A stretch of 38,462 nt of DNA from Acidobacteriota bacterium (GTDB taxonomy: Bacteria > Acidobacteriota > Vicinamibacteria > Marinacidobacterales > SMYC01), in NCBI GenBank assembly GCA_004356105.1, contig SMYC01000277.1:1-38462 (forward strand). Reading direction: 5' to 3'. The notes under the pieces were generated by a model, which had not been told where the DNA came from, made no database searches, and worked only from the letters and a program-made list of their open reading frames with translations. Positions within the stretch are counted from its first letter, which is position 1. Every line of letters starts with the position of its first letter. A program made the translations under genes and the position numbers. This document shows, one piece after another, positions 31,886-38,462 of the stretch.

Positions 31886-33842
31886 TCAGCGCGACCGAGC
31901 GAAACTCAGATTCTCGGTGATCCGAGTCCCGTCCTTGCGGAAAGTGTCGATGTAGTGCTGGATGCGCTTTCGGGCCGTTTCCAGATCGTAGTTGTCGATG
32001 TTCACGTTCAGAAGGTCGATGTACCACGGGGCCTTGGTCTCCTCGAGCACGTAGGTCTCGACGATCTCTCGGGCGATTGGAAGCGACGTCGTCTTGGAGT
32101 CGTCGTGCACGTCCTTGTCGCTCGCGCTCAGGAGCTTCTCGTACTCCTCCGCCAGCAACTGCCGGAACACTTCCGCAGTGAGCACCGTGCGTCGCGGCTC
32201 TCCGGCGGCGCTATCGTCCTCTGTTAGCTCAGCCCCTTTATGCAACCACTCCCACAAGATGCTCAATCGTATCTCGCCTGTGGCCATGTCCTCCATCAGG
32301 TAGAGGATGTCCTCGTTGCCGAAGAAATCAGGCGGGCTTGAGAGCGGCGGCCTGGAGGCCCTGTCCGAAGGCATTGCCGTATTGCAGGGCCACGCTCAGA
32401 AGATCTCGGGCACCCCGGATGGTTCGCGGCGCCGGCTCGAGCAGGTGCAACCCCTCGGCGTCGTCAGGCGTGTGGGTGAGAGGAGGAAACTTCCGGCCGA
32501 GCTGGTTCTCTTCGCCCTTTTTTTCCCAGACCGGCCGTACGATAGGGACCATCTTCCAATGGGCAACCCATTTCCCGCTCGCACCCTCGCGCTGCTCGCG
32601 CTCCGCACCGGCCACCGCCTTGCTCATGCTGGCTGCGACGCCGCTCTCCGAGCCGACGGGGATGTTGGGCTCCATCCCGCCCTGCCAGAGCGCCGAACGG
32701 CCGTTGCGGTCCTCCGTGCTGGCGGCACGGCGAACGCGATCCTCGTAGTTCCGCATGTAGCCGTAAGTCATCGTAATGGCGTCGATGTTGGGATCGATGA
32801 ACGCGGGATCCCATGCCATCGTATCCGAGACACTGTTGATGTAATCCCACCGGCCCGTGTTGTAGCCCACGAAATGCCGTCCGAGCGCCGCCCGGATCTC
32901 CAGCAGTTGGAAGCAAGCCTCTAACTGCTCCACGAGGATGTAGACCTTGATCGTGCCGCCCTGAAGTCCCAAATGGTTCTCCATGGAGTCGAGCAGGTCG
33001 TTCCAAAACGCGGCCTCTTCCGCCGTCTGGATCTTGGGCAGATACAGAACGATGGATGCCCCGGTGCCGAGCAGGCGTTCGTAGTTGTTGACGACGAAGA
33101 GTGTTGTGTCGACGATGGAAGCGGCAAAGCCCGTCCCATCGGCGCATCGAATATGCCGGTCGTCCAGATGCAGGCCACGGGGCCGGAAGATGACCGTCGT
33201 GAAATCCAGTCGCGTTCTCCAGTCGTCGACGAGGCGCTTTCCAAAGAAGCTCTGGCCCCATTGGTTCATCTCGCTGGCCACGCCCTCGGCGACCCGCAGG
33301 AACACTTCGTCCCGCGCGAGCGCGAGCTTGAGATTGCGCTGGTTGTCGAGCGACATGGTCGTGACTTGCCCCAACGCGTCTTCCCCGTCGAACATCCAGC
33401 CGTCGGCGCCCGACAGAAGAGCGTAGGCGACGTTGCGGAGGCTCTTTTCGAGCGGTGCATGAGGCCTCGCTCCCGGCCCCGTTCCCTGGATCCACTGCCG
33501 CCGCAAGCAGTCCGGGATCACGCTGCCCTCGAAGTTTCCGGCCCGAGCGTCCTGCACGCTGATTTTCGTGCCGGGAATGGTGGATTCGGGGTCCAGGAAC
33601 TCGATGCGCTCCCGGTTCCGCGCCCGAGCGGCCCGACGCGCGATCCGCGCATCCATGATGGCTTTGCGCGGTCCGTCGAGAGGCGCCAGCGCCTCCAGAA
33701 CCGCCACGACGTCGGGGGGCAAGACGTCCGAGTAGCTTCGGTCCAGCTCGTCTCGGACCTCTAAAACCCGCCACATATGCGCGCCCGTCTTCGTCACGAT
33801 ACGCCCTCCGTGGCATTGTTGCACGAATCGCTTCGGGCGCAT
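31886..33842 (-). pseudogene. aceB: Malate synthase, interrupted by a single frameshift
   Basis: The first part (from an ATG at 33842, or 33776) reads through SGADGWMFDGEDALGQ, the family motif HFVGYNTGRWDYINS (H-x2-G-x-N-x-G-x-W-D-Y), and KWVAHWKMVPIVRP. It ends at a TGA at 32330-32328, after LQAAALKPA. Reading +1 there restores DFFGNEDILYLMEDMATGEIRL and WEWLHKGAELTEDDSAAGEP to a stop at 31886. That second part contains the LMED catalytic-base region and the conserved W-x-W-(I/L)-H of malate synthase A. The truncated first product would lack the catalytic Asp. Repaired, the protein would be about 650 residues. The enzyme condenses glyoxylate and acetyl-CoA in the glyoxylate shunt; no isocitrate lyase is nearby. 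A one-base assembly error remains possible. Confidence 0.82.
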
Positions 33843-33883
33843 ATCTGCACTTTCGGCGGTTCGGCGGTTCAAGATTGTCGAGA

Positions 33884-34429
33884 ATGGGCACGGCATGCGA
33901 CGTGGTGGTTCCGAAAGCTCCGCCGCCCGGCCCGTATCCTATCGGACGTCGCGGATTCAACGCGGCCGTCCCTGGTATTCTGGCGCTCGAAAAGGGCGAG
34001 CAGTACCTCGCGCTCGGCGAGTGGGAGCGCGCCAGGAAGCTCCTCCAAGAAGCCGCCGCCGCCAACAACCCCGACCTGCCCATGGCTCACTGGCAACTCG
34101 CGACCGTCTTTCTGAGGTTGGGCGAAGTGGATAGGAGCTTGGAGATTCTGATTGCGATGGAGAGCCGGTATCCGAATCAGTTCGAAGTGGTGTCGGGTCT
34201 GGGCTTTGGCTTTTATTTCAAACGAAGCTACGAAAAAGCCCGAGGTTATCTCGAGCGGGCCATGGCGCTCCGGCCTCCCCCTACCACGCTTCTCAACGCA
34301 CTTGGGGACTGCCGTCAAATACTCGGCGACGCGACCAAAGCGAAGGAGGTCTTCGAGCGCTCCCTTGGTCTCGATCCCGATCAAGACGCGGTCAAGGAGC
34401 GGCTGGAATCGCTCGGGGGTCAACCGTAG
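33884..34429 (+). CDS. TPR-repeat protein
   Basis: From the ATG at 33884 (a TTG at 33875 is also in frame) the product has 181 residues. There is no clear signal peptide: MGTACDVVVPKAPPPGPYPIG. Four TPR-like helix pairs follow, for example GEQYLALGEWERARKLLQEAA, MAHWQLATVFLRLGEVDRSL, KRSYEKARGYLERAMALRP and GDATKAKEVFERSLGLDP. Only a scaffolding or protein-binding role can be proposed. It is divergent from the malate synthase gene and lies 27 nt before the next TPR gene, so the two probably form an operon. A short or partly truncated N-terminus is possible. Confidence 0.72.
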   Translation: MGTACDVVVPKAPPPGPYPIGRRGFNAAVPGILALEKGEQYLALGEWERARKLLQEAAAANNPDLPMAHWQLATVFLRLGEVDRSLEILIAMESRYPNQFEVVSGLGFGFYFKRSYEKARGYLERAMALRPPPTTLLNALGDCRQILGDATKAKEVFERSLGLDPDQDAVKERLESLGGQP

Positions 34430-34456
34430 GGCGGTGCGGTGAACGGGAGGTAAACG

Positions 34457-35389
34457 ATGGTGCGACGGTTACGCTACTTGGTTGTTTGTTGTTCGGTTTT
34501 GGTAGCTCTCGAGGCGCGGGCCCAAAACGGGGGCCTCCGCGGAGCGGTCGTGGACGAAAACAATCAGCCTCTAGCGGGTGTGGAGGTCCTGCTCGAGCCC
34601 CTTGGAGTCATGAGCCGTGAAGTGCGCCTTGAATCCGATGCGAACGGCACATTCGTTCGCATGGGAATTCGCCTGGGCGAGTACCGGTTGACGATCCAGA
34701 AGGAAGGCTACCAAACCTACATGGAAGAGTTCAAGATCCGACCCGGCGCTCCAATGCGGATCGACGTGATCCTCAGAAGCGTGGCGGGAACTGCGGGAGT
34801 GGCAGCATCCGAGGAGGAGGCGGCAGAGTACCAACAGTACTTCGACCAGGGGGTCGCCGAGCTCGAGGCCGAGAACTATCCCGCCGCCCTCGCGGCGTTC
34901 GAGCAAATTCTCGAGCTCCAACCGGACTCGGCAACGGCTTACTTCAACCTGGGCATTGTCTACGGGAAGTTGGGAGAGACCGACAAAGCCCTCGAGCACT
35001 TTGGCAAGGCCGCCGTGGTCCGCCCGGATTACTACGATGCCTACGATGCCATCGGTGACATTTATAGCGCTGAGGGCCGTTGGCCCGAGACCATGGAAGC
35101 GCTGGCGAAGGCCATCGAGGCTCGACCGGACTCGACAGAAGCGCTTTACAATTACGGAGGCGCTGCAATGAATGGTGGCGAGTTTCCCAAAGCGAGGGAG
35201 GCTTTCGAGAAGCTCTTGAGCTCTGACCCCAACCATGCAGCCGGACACTACCAGCTCGGAATGATCTTGGTGAACCAAGGTGACAATGATGCCGCGGTCC
35301 CCCACCTGGAAAAATATCTCGACCTTGCGCCCGAGGGGTCCCAAGCTGCGGCCGCGAAGGGAATCCTGGACTATTTGAAAAAGAACTGA
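34457..35389 (+). CDS. Exported carboxypeptidase-regulatory-like and TPR protein
   Basis: The ATG at 34457 has GGGAGGT seven nt upstream. The 310-residue product starts with a signal peptide (MVRRLRYLVVCCSVLVALEARAQ). Residues about 25-108 form a beta-sandwich of the carboxypeptidase-regulatory/CarboxypepD_reg type: LRGAVVDENNQPLAGVEVLL, GTFVRMGIRLGEYRLTIQKEGY. Residues about 125-305 hold five TPRs in good register (YPAALAAFEQILELQPDSATAYFNLG, then KALEHFGKAAVVRPDYYDAYDAIG). The protein is probably periplasmic or outer-membrane associated. This pairing of domains is common in Acidobacteriota. Its function is unknown. Confidence 0.86.
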   Translation: MVRRLRYLVVCCSVLVALEARAQNGGLRGAVVDENNQPLAGVEVLLEPLGVMSREVRLESDANGTFVRMGIRLGEYRLTIQKEGYQTYMEEFKIRPGAPMRIDVILRSVAGTAGVAASEEEAAEYQQYFDQGVAELEAENYPAALAAFEQILELQPDSATAYFNLGIVYGKLGETDKALEHFGKAAVVRPDYYDAYDAIGDIYSAEGRWPETMEALAKAIEARPDSTEALYNYGGAAMNGGEFPKAREAFEKLLSSDPNHAAGHYQLGMILVNQGDNDAAVPHLEKYLDLAPEGSQAAAAKGILDYLKKN

Positions 35390-35816
35390 GCGCCTCCGGG
35401 AGCAGGTTAGGATCCGCGTTGGCTCAGGGCGCCGGGAGTGAGGACCCTGGTCGAGCTCCTCACAGGAAGCCGATTGCGCGAGCGCAGGGCCTCGGTTGGC
35501 TTATCTAAACTAAACTGCTTTTCCTCGTACTCGCTCTGGCGCCTCGTGTTGTTTCTGGTTCTGCCTCCAAGAGCCTGGTGCTTAGGCTCTTACCCGTCAG
35601 AAGCGAGGATTTTGTTCGCGTTTTAGATCTAGAGCAAGAAAATCTCACCGCAGAGGCGCAGAGCACGCGGAGAAGAAGAAATCCCGGATTTTCCTCTGCG
35701 TCCTCTGCGCCTCTGCGGTTCAAAGGCTTTCAGGTTTATACCTGGCTAGACTATAGCGGGTCTCGACAGCCGCGGCACTTGACGCCCTCGACCCAAATGA
35801 CTGATGCTGCCGGATC
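35390..35816. other. 427-nt intergenic region with dispersed-type repeat
   Basis: Apart from the inverted repeat listed separately, the stretch holds a weak stem AAGAGCC/GGCTCTT (35569-35575 with 35585-35591). The two ORFs in it (minus 35505-35723 and plus 35578-35820) are low-complexity translations of the repeat and not genes. No promoter for the phosphatase gene was clear. Confidence 0.55.
35647..35719. repeat. GC-rich CTCTGCG-type inverted repeat element
   Basis: A 17-nt arm at 35647-35663 (ACCGCAGAGGCGCAGAG) is exactly complementary to 35703-35719. Pairing continues imperfectly inward around an AT-containing loop. The arms are built of CTCTGCG heptads. On the minus strand the right arm translates as RRGAEDAEE, the well-known spurious product of such repeats that recur in many environmental bacterial genomes. 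Only one copy is present in the window. Confidence 0.72.
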
Positions 35817-37451
35817 ATGACGCGTCGCATCAGCTGTCTCTTACTGTCGTGGCTCATCGTGGGATCCCTTGGCTCGGCGACCGCCCAGCCGGCCTCGCCT
35901 CCGAGCCTCGTTGTTGTCGTCGTCGTCGACCAGATGCGCGCCGACTACGTTGAACGCTTTCAGCATCAGTGGACGTCGGGTCTGCGCCGACTCGTCGACA
36001 AGGGCGCCTGGTTTCGGCAGGCGGCCTATCCGTACTTTCAAACCAACACGTGCGTTGGCCACGCGACGATTGCCACCGGGAGCCTCCCGGAGACGCACGG
36101 CATCATCGGCAACAACTGGTATGACCGCACCGAGGGTCGCTTGCGGGCGTGCGTCGACGATGCTGAGTGGCACCTACTCAGCTACAGCGCGCCGGTCGAG
36201 GCTGCTCAGGGTCCCGGCAGCTTGCTCGTCCCCACGCTCGGCGATGAGCTGTACGCACAAGGCGCGACCGAAGCTCGGGTTGTCAGCCTCTCGATGAAGC
36301 CACGGGTGGCCATCATGCTGGCTGGCCACCGGGCCAACGCCGTCGTCTGGCAGCAGGAGCGCACTTGGGTCACCTCGACCGCGTACTCCGACGCGACGAT
36401 TCCCTTCGTCGAACGGTTCTTGGAGGCAAATCCGATCGAGCGCGATCTCGGCGCAGTGTGGGCCCGAACGCTACCGAACGGGGCCTATCTCTTCGAGAGC
36501 AACACACCGACCAGCCGGCCACTCGAGCGATGGACGGGGTCGTTCCCTCATTCCCTCCTCGGCCGGGGCGGTTCGCCCGACCCGCTGTTCCGGCAGCAGT
36601 GGACGGAGAGCCCGTTCTCGAACGACCACCTCGGCCGGCTGGCGGCCGCGGCGATCGACGCGCTACAGCTTGGCCAGCGTCAGGCGACGGATTATCTCGC
36701 GGTCGGCTTCTCGGCCCTTGATTGGACCGGACACCATTTCGGTCCGCGCAGCCACGAGGTACAGGACGTTCTGATCCGGCTGGATCGCACCTTGGGCACT
36801 CTGCTCGACCATCTCGATAGGACGGTAGGGACCGACAGCTACGTCGTCGCGTTGACGGCCGATCATGGCGTCATGCCGATTCCCGAGCACCGCGTGACTC
36901 AGCGGCTCGACGCGGGACGCATTCCGGCCGATCGCATCGTCGCAGCCGCCGAGGAGGCCACCCGTCGGTGGCTCGGCCCTGGACCACACGTCGCTCAGCT
37001 CGAAGAGCAGGATTTCTACTTCGCGCGCGGGGTTTACGACCAGCTCCTCGCACGGCCCGACGCGCTCGAGGACGTCATGAGCGCCATCCGATCGATCGAA
37101 GGTGTCGCGAAGGTCTTCCGCGCGGACACGATCTCGGGTAGCCGCCTCACTGGCAGCGCCCTCGAGCGAGCGCTCGCGCACAGCTACTATCCGGGTCGTA
37201 GCGGCGACCTGCTGGTCGTCCTGCGCGCTTATTGGACGACGTCGACGAATGCCGCCGGCCACGGTACCAGCTACGGCTACGACACGCGGGTCCCGATCCT
37301 GCTCATGGGCCCCGGCATTCTTCCCGGCCAATACCTTAAAAAGGCCACGCCGGCCGACATCGCCCCGACGCTCGCTTATCTCAGCCACGTGACCCTCGCA
37401 CATGCCGATGGGCGAGTACTGCTCGAGGCGCTCGGGGAGCCAAAGCGGTAG
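35817..37451 (+). CDS. PafA-type alkaline phosphatase
   Basis: The 544-residue exported protein (signal peptide MTRRISCLLLSWLIVGSLGSATA) belongs to the alkaline phosphatase superfamily. The arrangement closely follows the phosphate-irrepressible enzyme PafA. Asp38 is a metal ligand in VVDQMRADY, Thr78 is the nucleophile in TNTCVGHATIATG, Asn100 lies in HGIIGNNWYD, and Lys161/Arg163 in LSMKPRVAI align with the substrate-binding Lys/Arg. The other zinc ligands are in FSALDWTGHHFGP, LTADHGV and AGHGTSYGYDTRVP. It should hydrolyse phosphate monoesters in the periplasm without metal-bridging Mg. Length and residue spacing are normal. The composition of this gene differs somewhat from the genes left of 31 kb, with fewer GAGCTC words. 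Confidence 0.9.
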   Translation: MTRRISCLLLSWLIVGSLGSATAQPASPPSLVVVVVVDQMRADYVERFQHQWTSGLRRLVDKGAWFRQAAYPYFQTNTCVGHATIATGSLPETHGIIGNNWYDRTEGRLRACVDDAEWHLLSYSAPVEAAQGPGSLLVPTLGDELYAQGATEARVVSLSMKPRVAIMLAGHRANAVVWQQERTWVTSTAYSDATIPFVERFLEANPIERDLGAVWARTLPNGAYLFESNTPTSRPLERWTGSFPHSLLGRGGSPDPLFRQQWTESPFSNDHLGRLAAAAIDALQLGQRQATDYLAVGFSALDWTGHHFGPRSHEVQDVLIRLDRTLGTLLDHLDRTVGTDSYVVALTADHGVMPIPEHRVTQRLDAGRIPADRIVAAAEEATRRWLGPGPHVAQLEEQDFYFARGVYDQLLARPDALEDVMSAIRSIEGVAKVFRADTISGSRLTGSALERALAHSYYPGRSGDLLVVLRAYWTTSTNAAGHGTSYGYDTRVPILLMGPGILPGQYLKKATPADIAPTLAYLSHVTLAHADGRVLLEALGEPKR

Positions 37452-37473
37452 CGCTGGGACCAGATTCTGGTTC

Positions 37474-37843
37474 GTCCGTCGCGGCCTTCTCGACACCTCT
37501 GTCTTGATCGACCATGACCTGATCGATGCCGATCGGCTGCCCGACGAGTCAGCCATTGCAGCTGTACCACACGCCACCGAAGGCGATAGCGAACGAGCGC
37601 GACGTCAGGACCACTTGCAATGGGCTTCGGCCACCTGGGATCCGTTGCCTTTCGATGCCGACGCGGCACGGGCCTACGGGGCGCGTTTACGCGGCGGTCA
37701 AGGCCTCTGGCAGGAAACATCGAAGCCGACTCGCCGACCTTCTGATCGCCTCGACGGCCGCGGCAAACGAGCTCGCCTTATACACACGAAACCCGTCGGA
37801 CCTCAAAGCGCTCGAGGACATCATCGATGTCATCGCCATTTGA
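37474..37843 (+). pseudogene. vapC-like PIN-domain toxin remnant
   Basis: The first frame reads VRRGLLDTSVLIDHDLID with the first catalytic Asp. After SAIAAV it goes straight to PHATEGDSERARRQDHLQW. The usual T-L-A-E-L segment, which carries the conserved Glu, is missing, consistent with an in-frame deletion of about 24 nt near 37566. A run of four G at 37678-37681 then shifts the frame: ARAYG continues as RVYAAVKASGRKHRSRLADL and LIASTAAANELALYTRNPSDL in the next frame, to a TGA at 37841-37843. No start codon is obvious at the expected N-terminus, and no vapB antitoxin precedes it. The copy is inactive. Confidence 0.78.
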
Positions 37844-37866
37844 AGAAACCTAATGGCAAGAAACCA

Positions 37867-38462
37867 TCATGGCGAATGGACCCTCTTGTCGTCGCCGGAT
37901 GACTTGATGACGCGTCGCCCACCAATTCTCTCGCGCGCGACTGTGCCTTGCGATCGTAAGAGCGTGATGAGCGCCTCGGCGCGAGGCAGTGGACCGTCCC
38001 GCTCCAGCAGGTCGAGCCGCTTCATAGGTTCCATCTTATGGTACTGCGCCAGCATGTTGACCAGCATCTCGTCGGGGAGCTCATCCGGAGTCGGCGGCGA
38101 GTCCGGTGAGAGCGAGGCCAGTGCCTCTAGAAGCCGTGGCCGATGCCGGCGCAAGGCCTCGCGGTCATCGTCGCTCAGCGTTTCGGGAATCGCTTCGACC
38201 TCGGCCAATCGATAGGCGCGGCTCTGATCCTCGCTCTTCACGCGAAACTTGCTGATTCCGTGCAGCACGACGTTGTAGCGACCGTCGGGAAGTTCTTCGA
38301 CGTCCGCGATCACGCCCGCGCAACCAATCGAGTAGATGGGCGGGCGACCGAAATAGTCCGCCTCGTGCCCGGGTCGCAACATCACCATCCCGATGATGCG
38401 ATCGCCTTCGAGTGCTTCGGCCAGCATCTCGCGATACCTCGGCTCGAAGATGTGCAAGGGTC
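37867..38462 (-). CDS. LON substrate-binding (LON-N) domain protein, 5' end outside window
   Basis: The frame is open to the right edge; the first complete codons read PLHIFEPRYREMLAEAL, the typical early part of a LON substrate-binding domain, so the true start lies beyond 38462. About 197 residues are visible. Further family features are IGMVMLRPG, IGCAGVIADVEELPDGRYNVVLHGISKFRV and a helical C-terminal half. There is no ATPase or protease domain before the stop at 37867, so this is the stand-alone form of about 210-230 residues found in many bacteria. Its function is unsettled; a role in substrate or ligand binding is assumed. It is convergent with the vapC remnant. Confidence 0.9.
   Translation of the reverse strand, partial: PLHIFEPRYREMLAEALEGDRIIGMVMLRPGHEADYFGRPPIYSIGCAGVIADVEELPDGRYNVVLHGISKFRVKSEDQSRAYRLAEVEAIPETLSDDDREALRRHRPRLLEALASLSPDSPPTPDELPDEMLVNMLAQYHKMEPMKRLDLLERDGPLPRAEALITLLRSQGTVARERIGGRRVIKSSGDDKRVHSP

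Noticed and set aside
32300..32374. Programmed +1 frameshift as in prfB
   Set aside because: No CUU slippery codon and no upstream Shine-Dalgarno stimulator. An indel or a read error is simpler, though the geometry is noted in the findings.
32464..34083. 539-residue minus-strand ORF overlapping malate synthase
   Set aside because: It is the alternative frame of the malate synthase gene, Arg/Gly/Ala-rich without motifs, and also overlaps the divergent TPR gene.

Overview
The window looks like chromosomal DNA of a high-GC Gram-negative bacterium. Outer-membrane beta-barrels, lipoprotein signals with lipobox cysteines and a PEP-CTERM protein indicate a diderm envelope. A membrane Ser/Thr kinase fused to TPRs, CarD, a carboxypeptidase-regulatory/TPR protein, an octaheme-TPR lipoprotein and an Npt-type nucleotide transporter with HEAT repeats together resemble Acidobacteriota. 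That assignment is inference; no rRNA or marker gene is present to prove it.

Layout. 1-5549 (minus): an octaheme c-type cytochrome lipoprotein, a repeat-rich exported protein and a truncated Omp85-like barrel. 5593-10806 (plus): an NTP/NDP-exchange transporter with a HEAT tail, an M4 (thermolysin-like) protease and a small outer-membrane barrel. 10772-13893 (minus): a PEP-CTERM protein with a Lys/Ser repeat insert and an MltF-like lytic transglycosylase with two solute-binding domains. 14002-17709 (plus): a tight signalling operon made of a cyclic-nucleotide-binding protein, a wrecked histidine kinase, a response regulator, a REC-PP2C phosphatase and an HtrA-like protease that overlaps it by ATGA. 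17812-22402 (minus): glnA, an EAL protein with a degenerate GGDEF, plsC and carD. tRNA-Leu(CAA) lies at 22797-22884. A Ser/Thr kinase-TPR protein (plus) converges on a FG-GAP/PQQ double-propeller protein that follows a MATE transporter (minus). 29883-33842 (minus): a CPXCG protein, a ParB-like protein, a decayed polytopic membrane gene and a frameshifted malate synthase. 33884-37843 (plus): two TPR proteins, a PafA-type alkaline phosphatase and a vapC remnant. The right edge holds a 5'-truncated LON substrate-binding-domain protein (minus).

Themes. Four loci are broken by different lesions: the histidine kinase, the membrane protein, malate synthase and the PIN toxin. Three of these four lie in the last 7 kb. 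Two start codons sit directly beside perfect palindromes that contain their Shine-Dalgarno sequences: plsC behind the carD terminator hairpin, and the parB-like gene behind a 20-bp perfect palindrome. These, with the CNB/REC/PP2C/HtrA operon that has lost its kinase, are the most distinctive signals. I found no CRISPR array, no insertion sequence and no complete unknown defence system.
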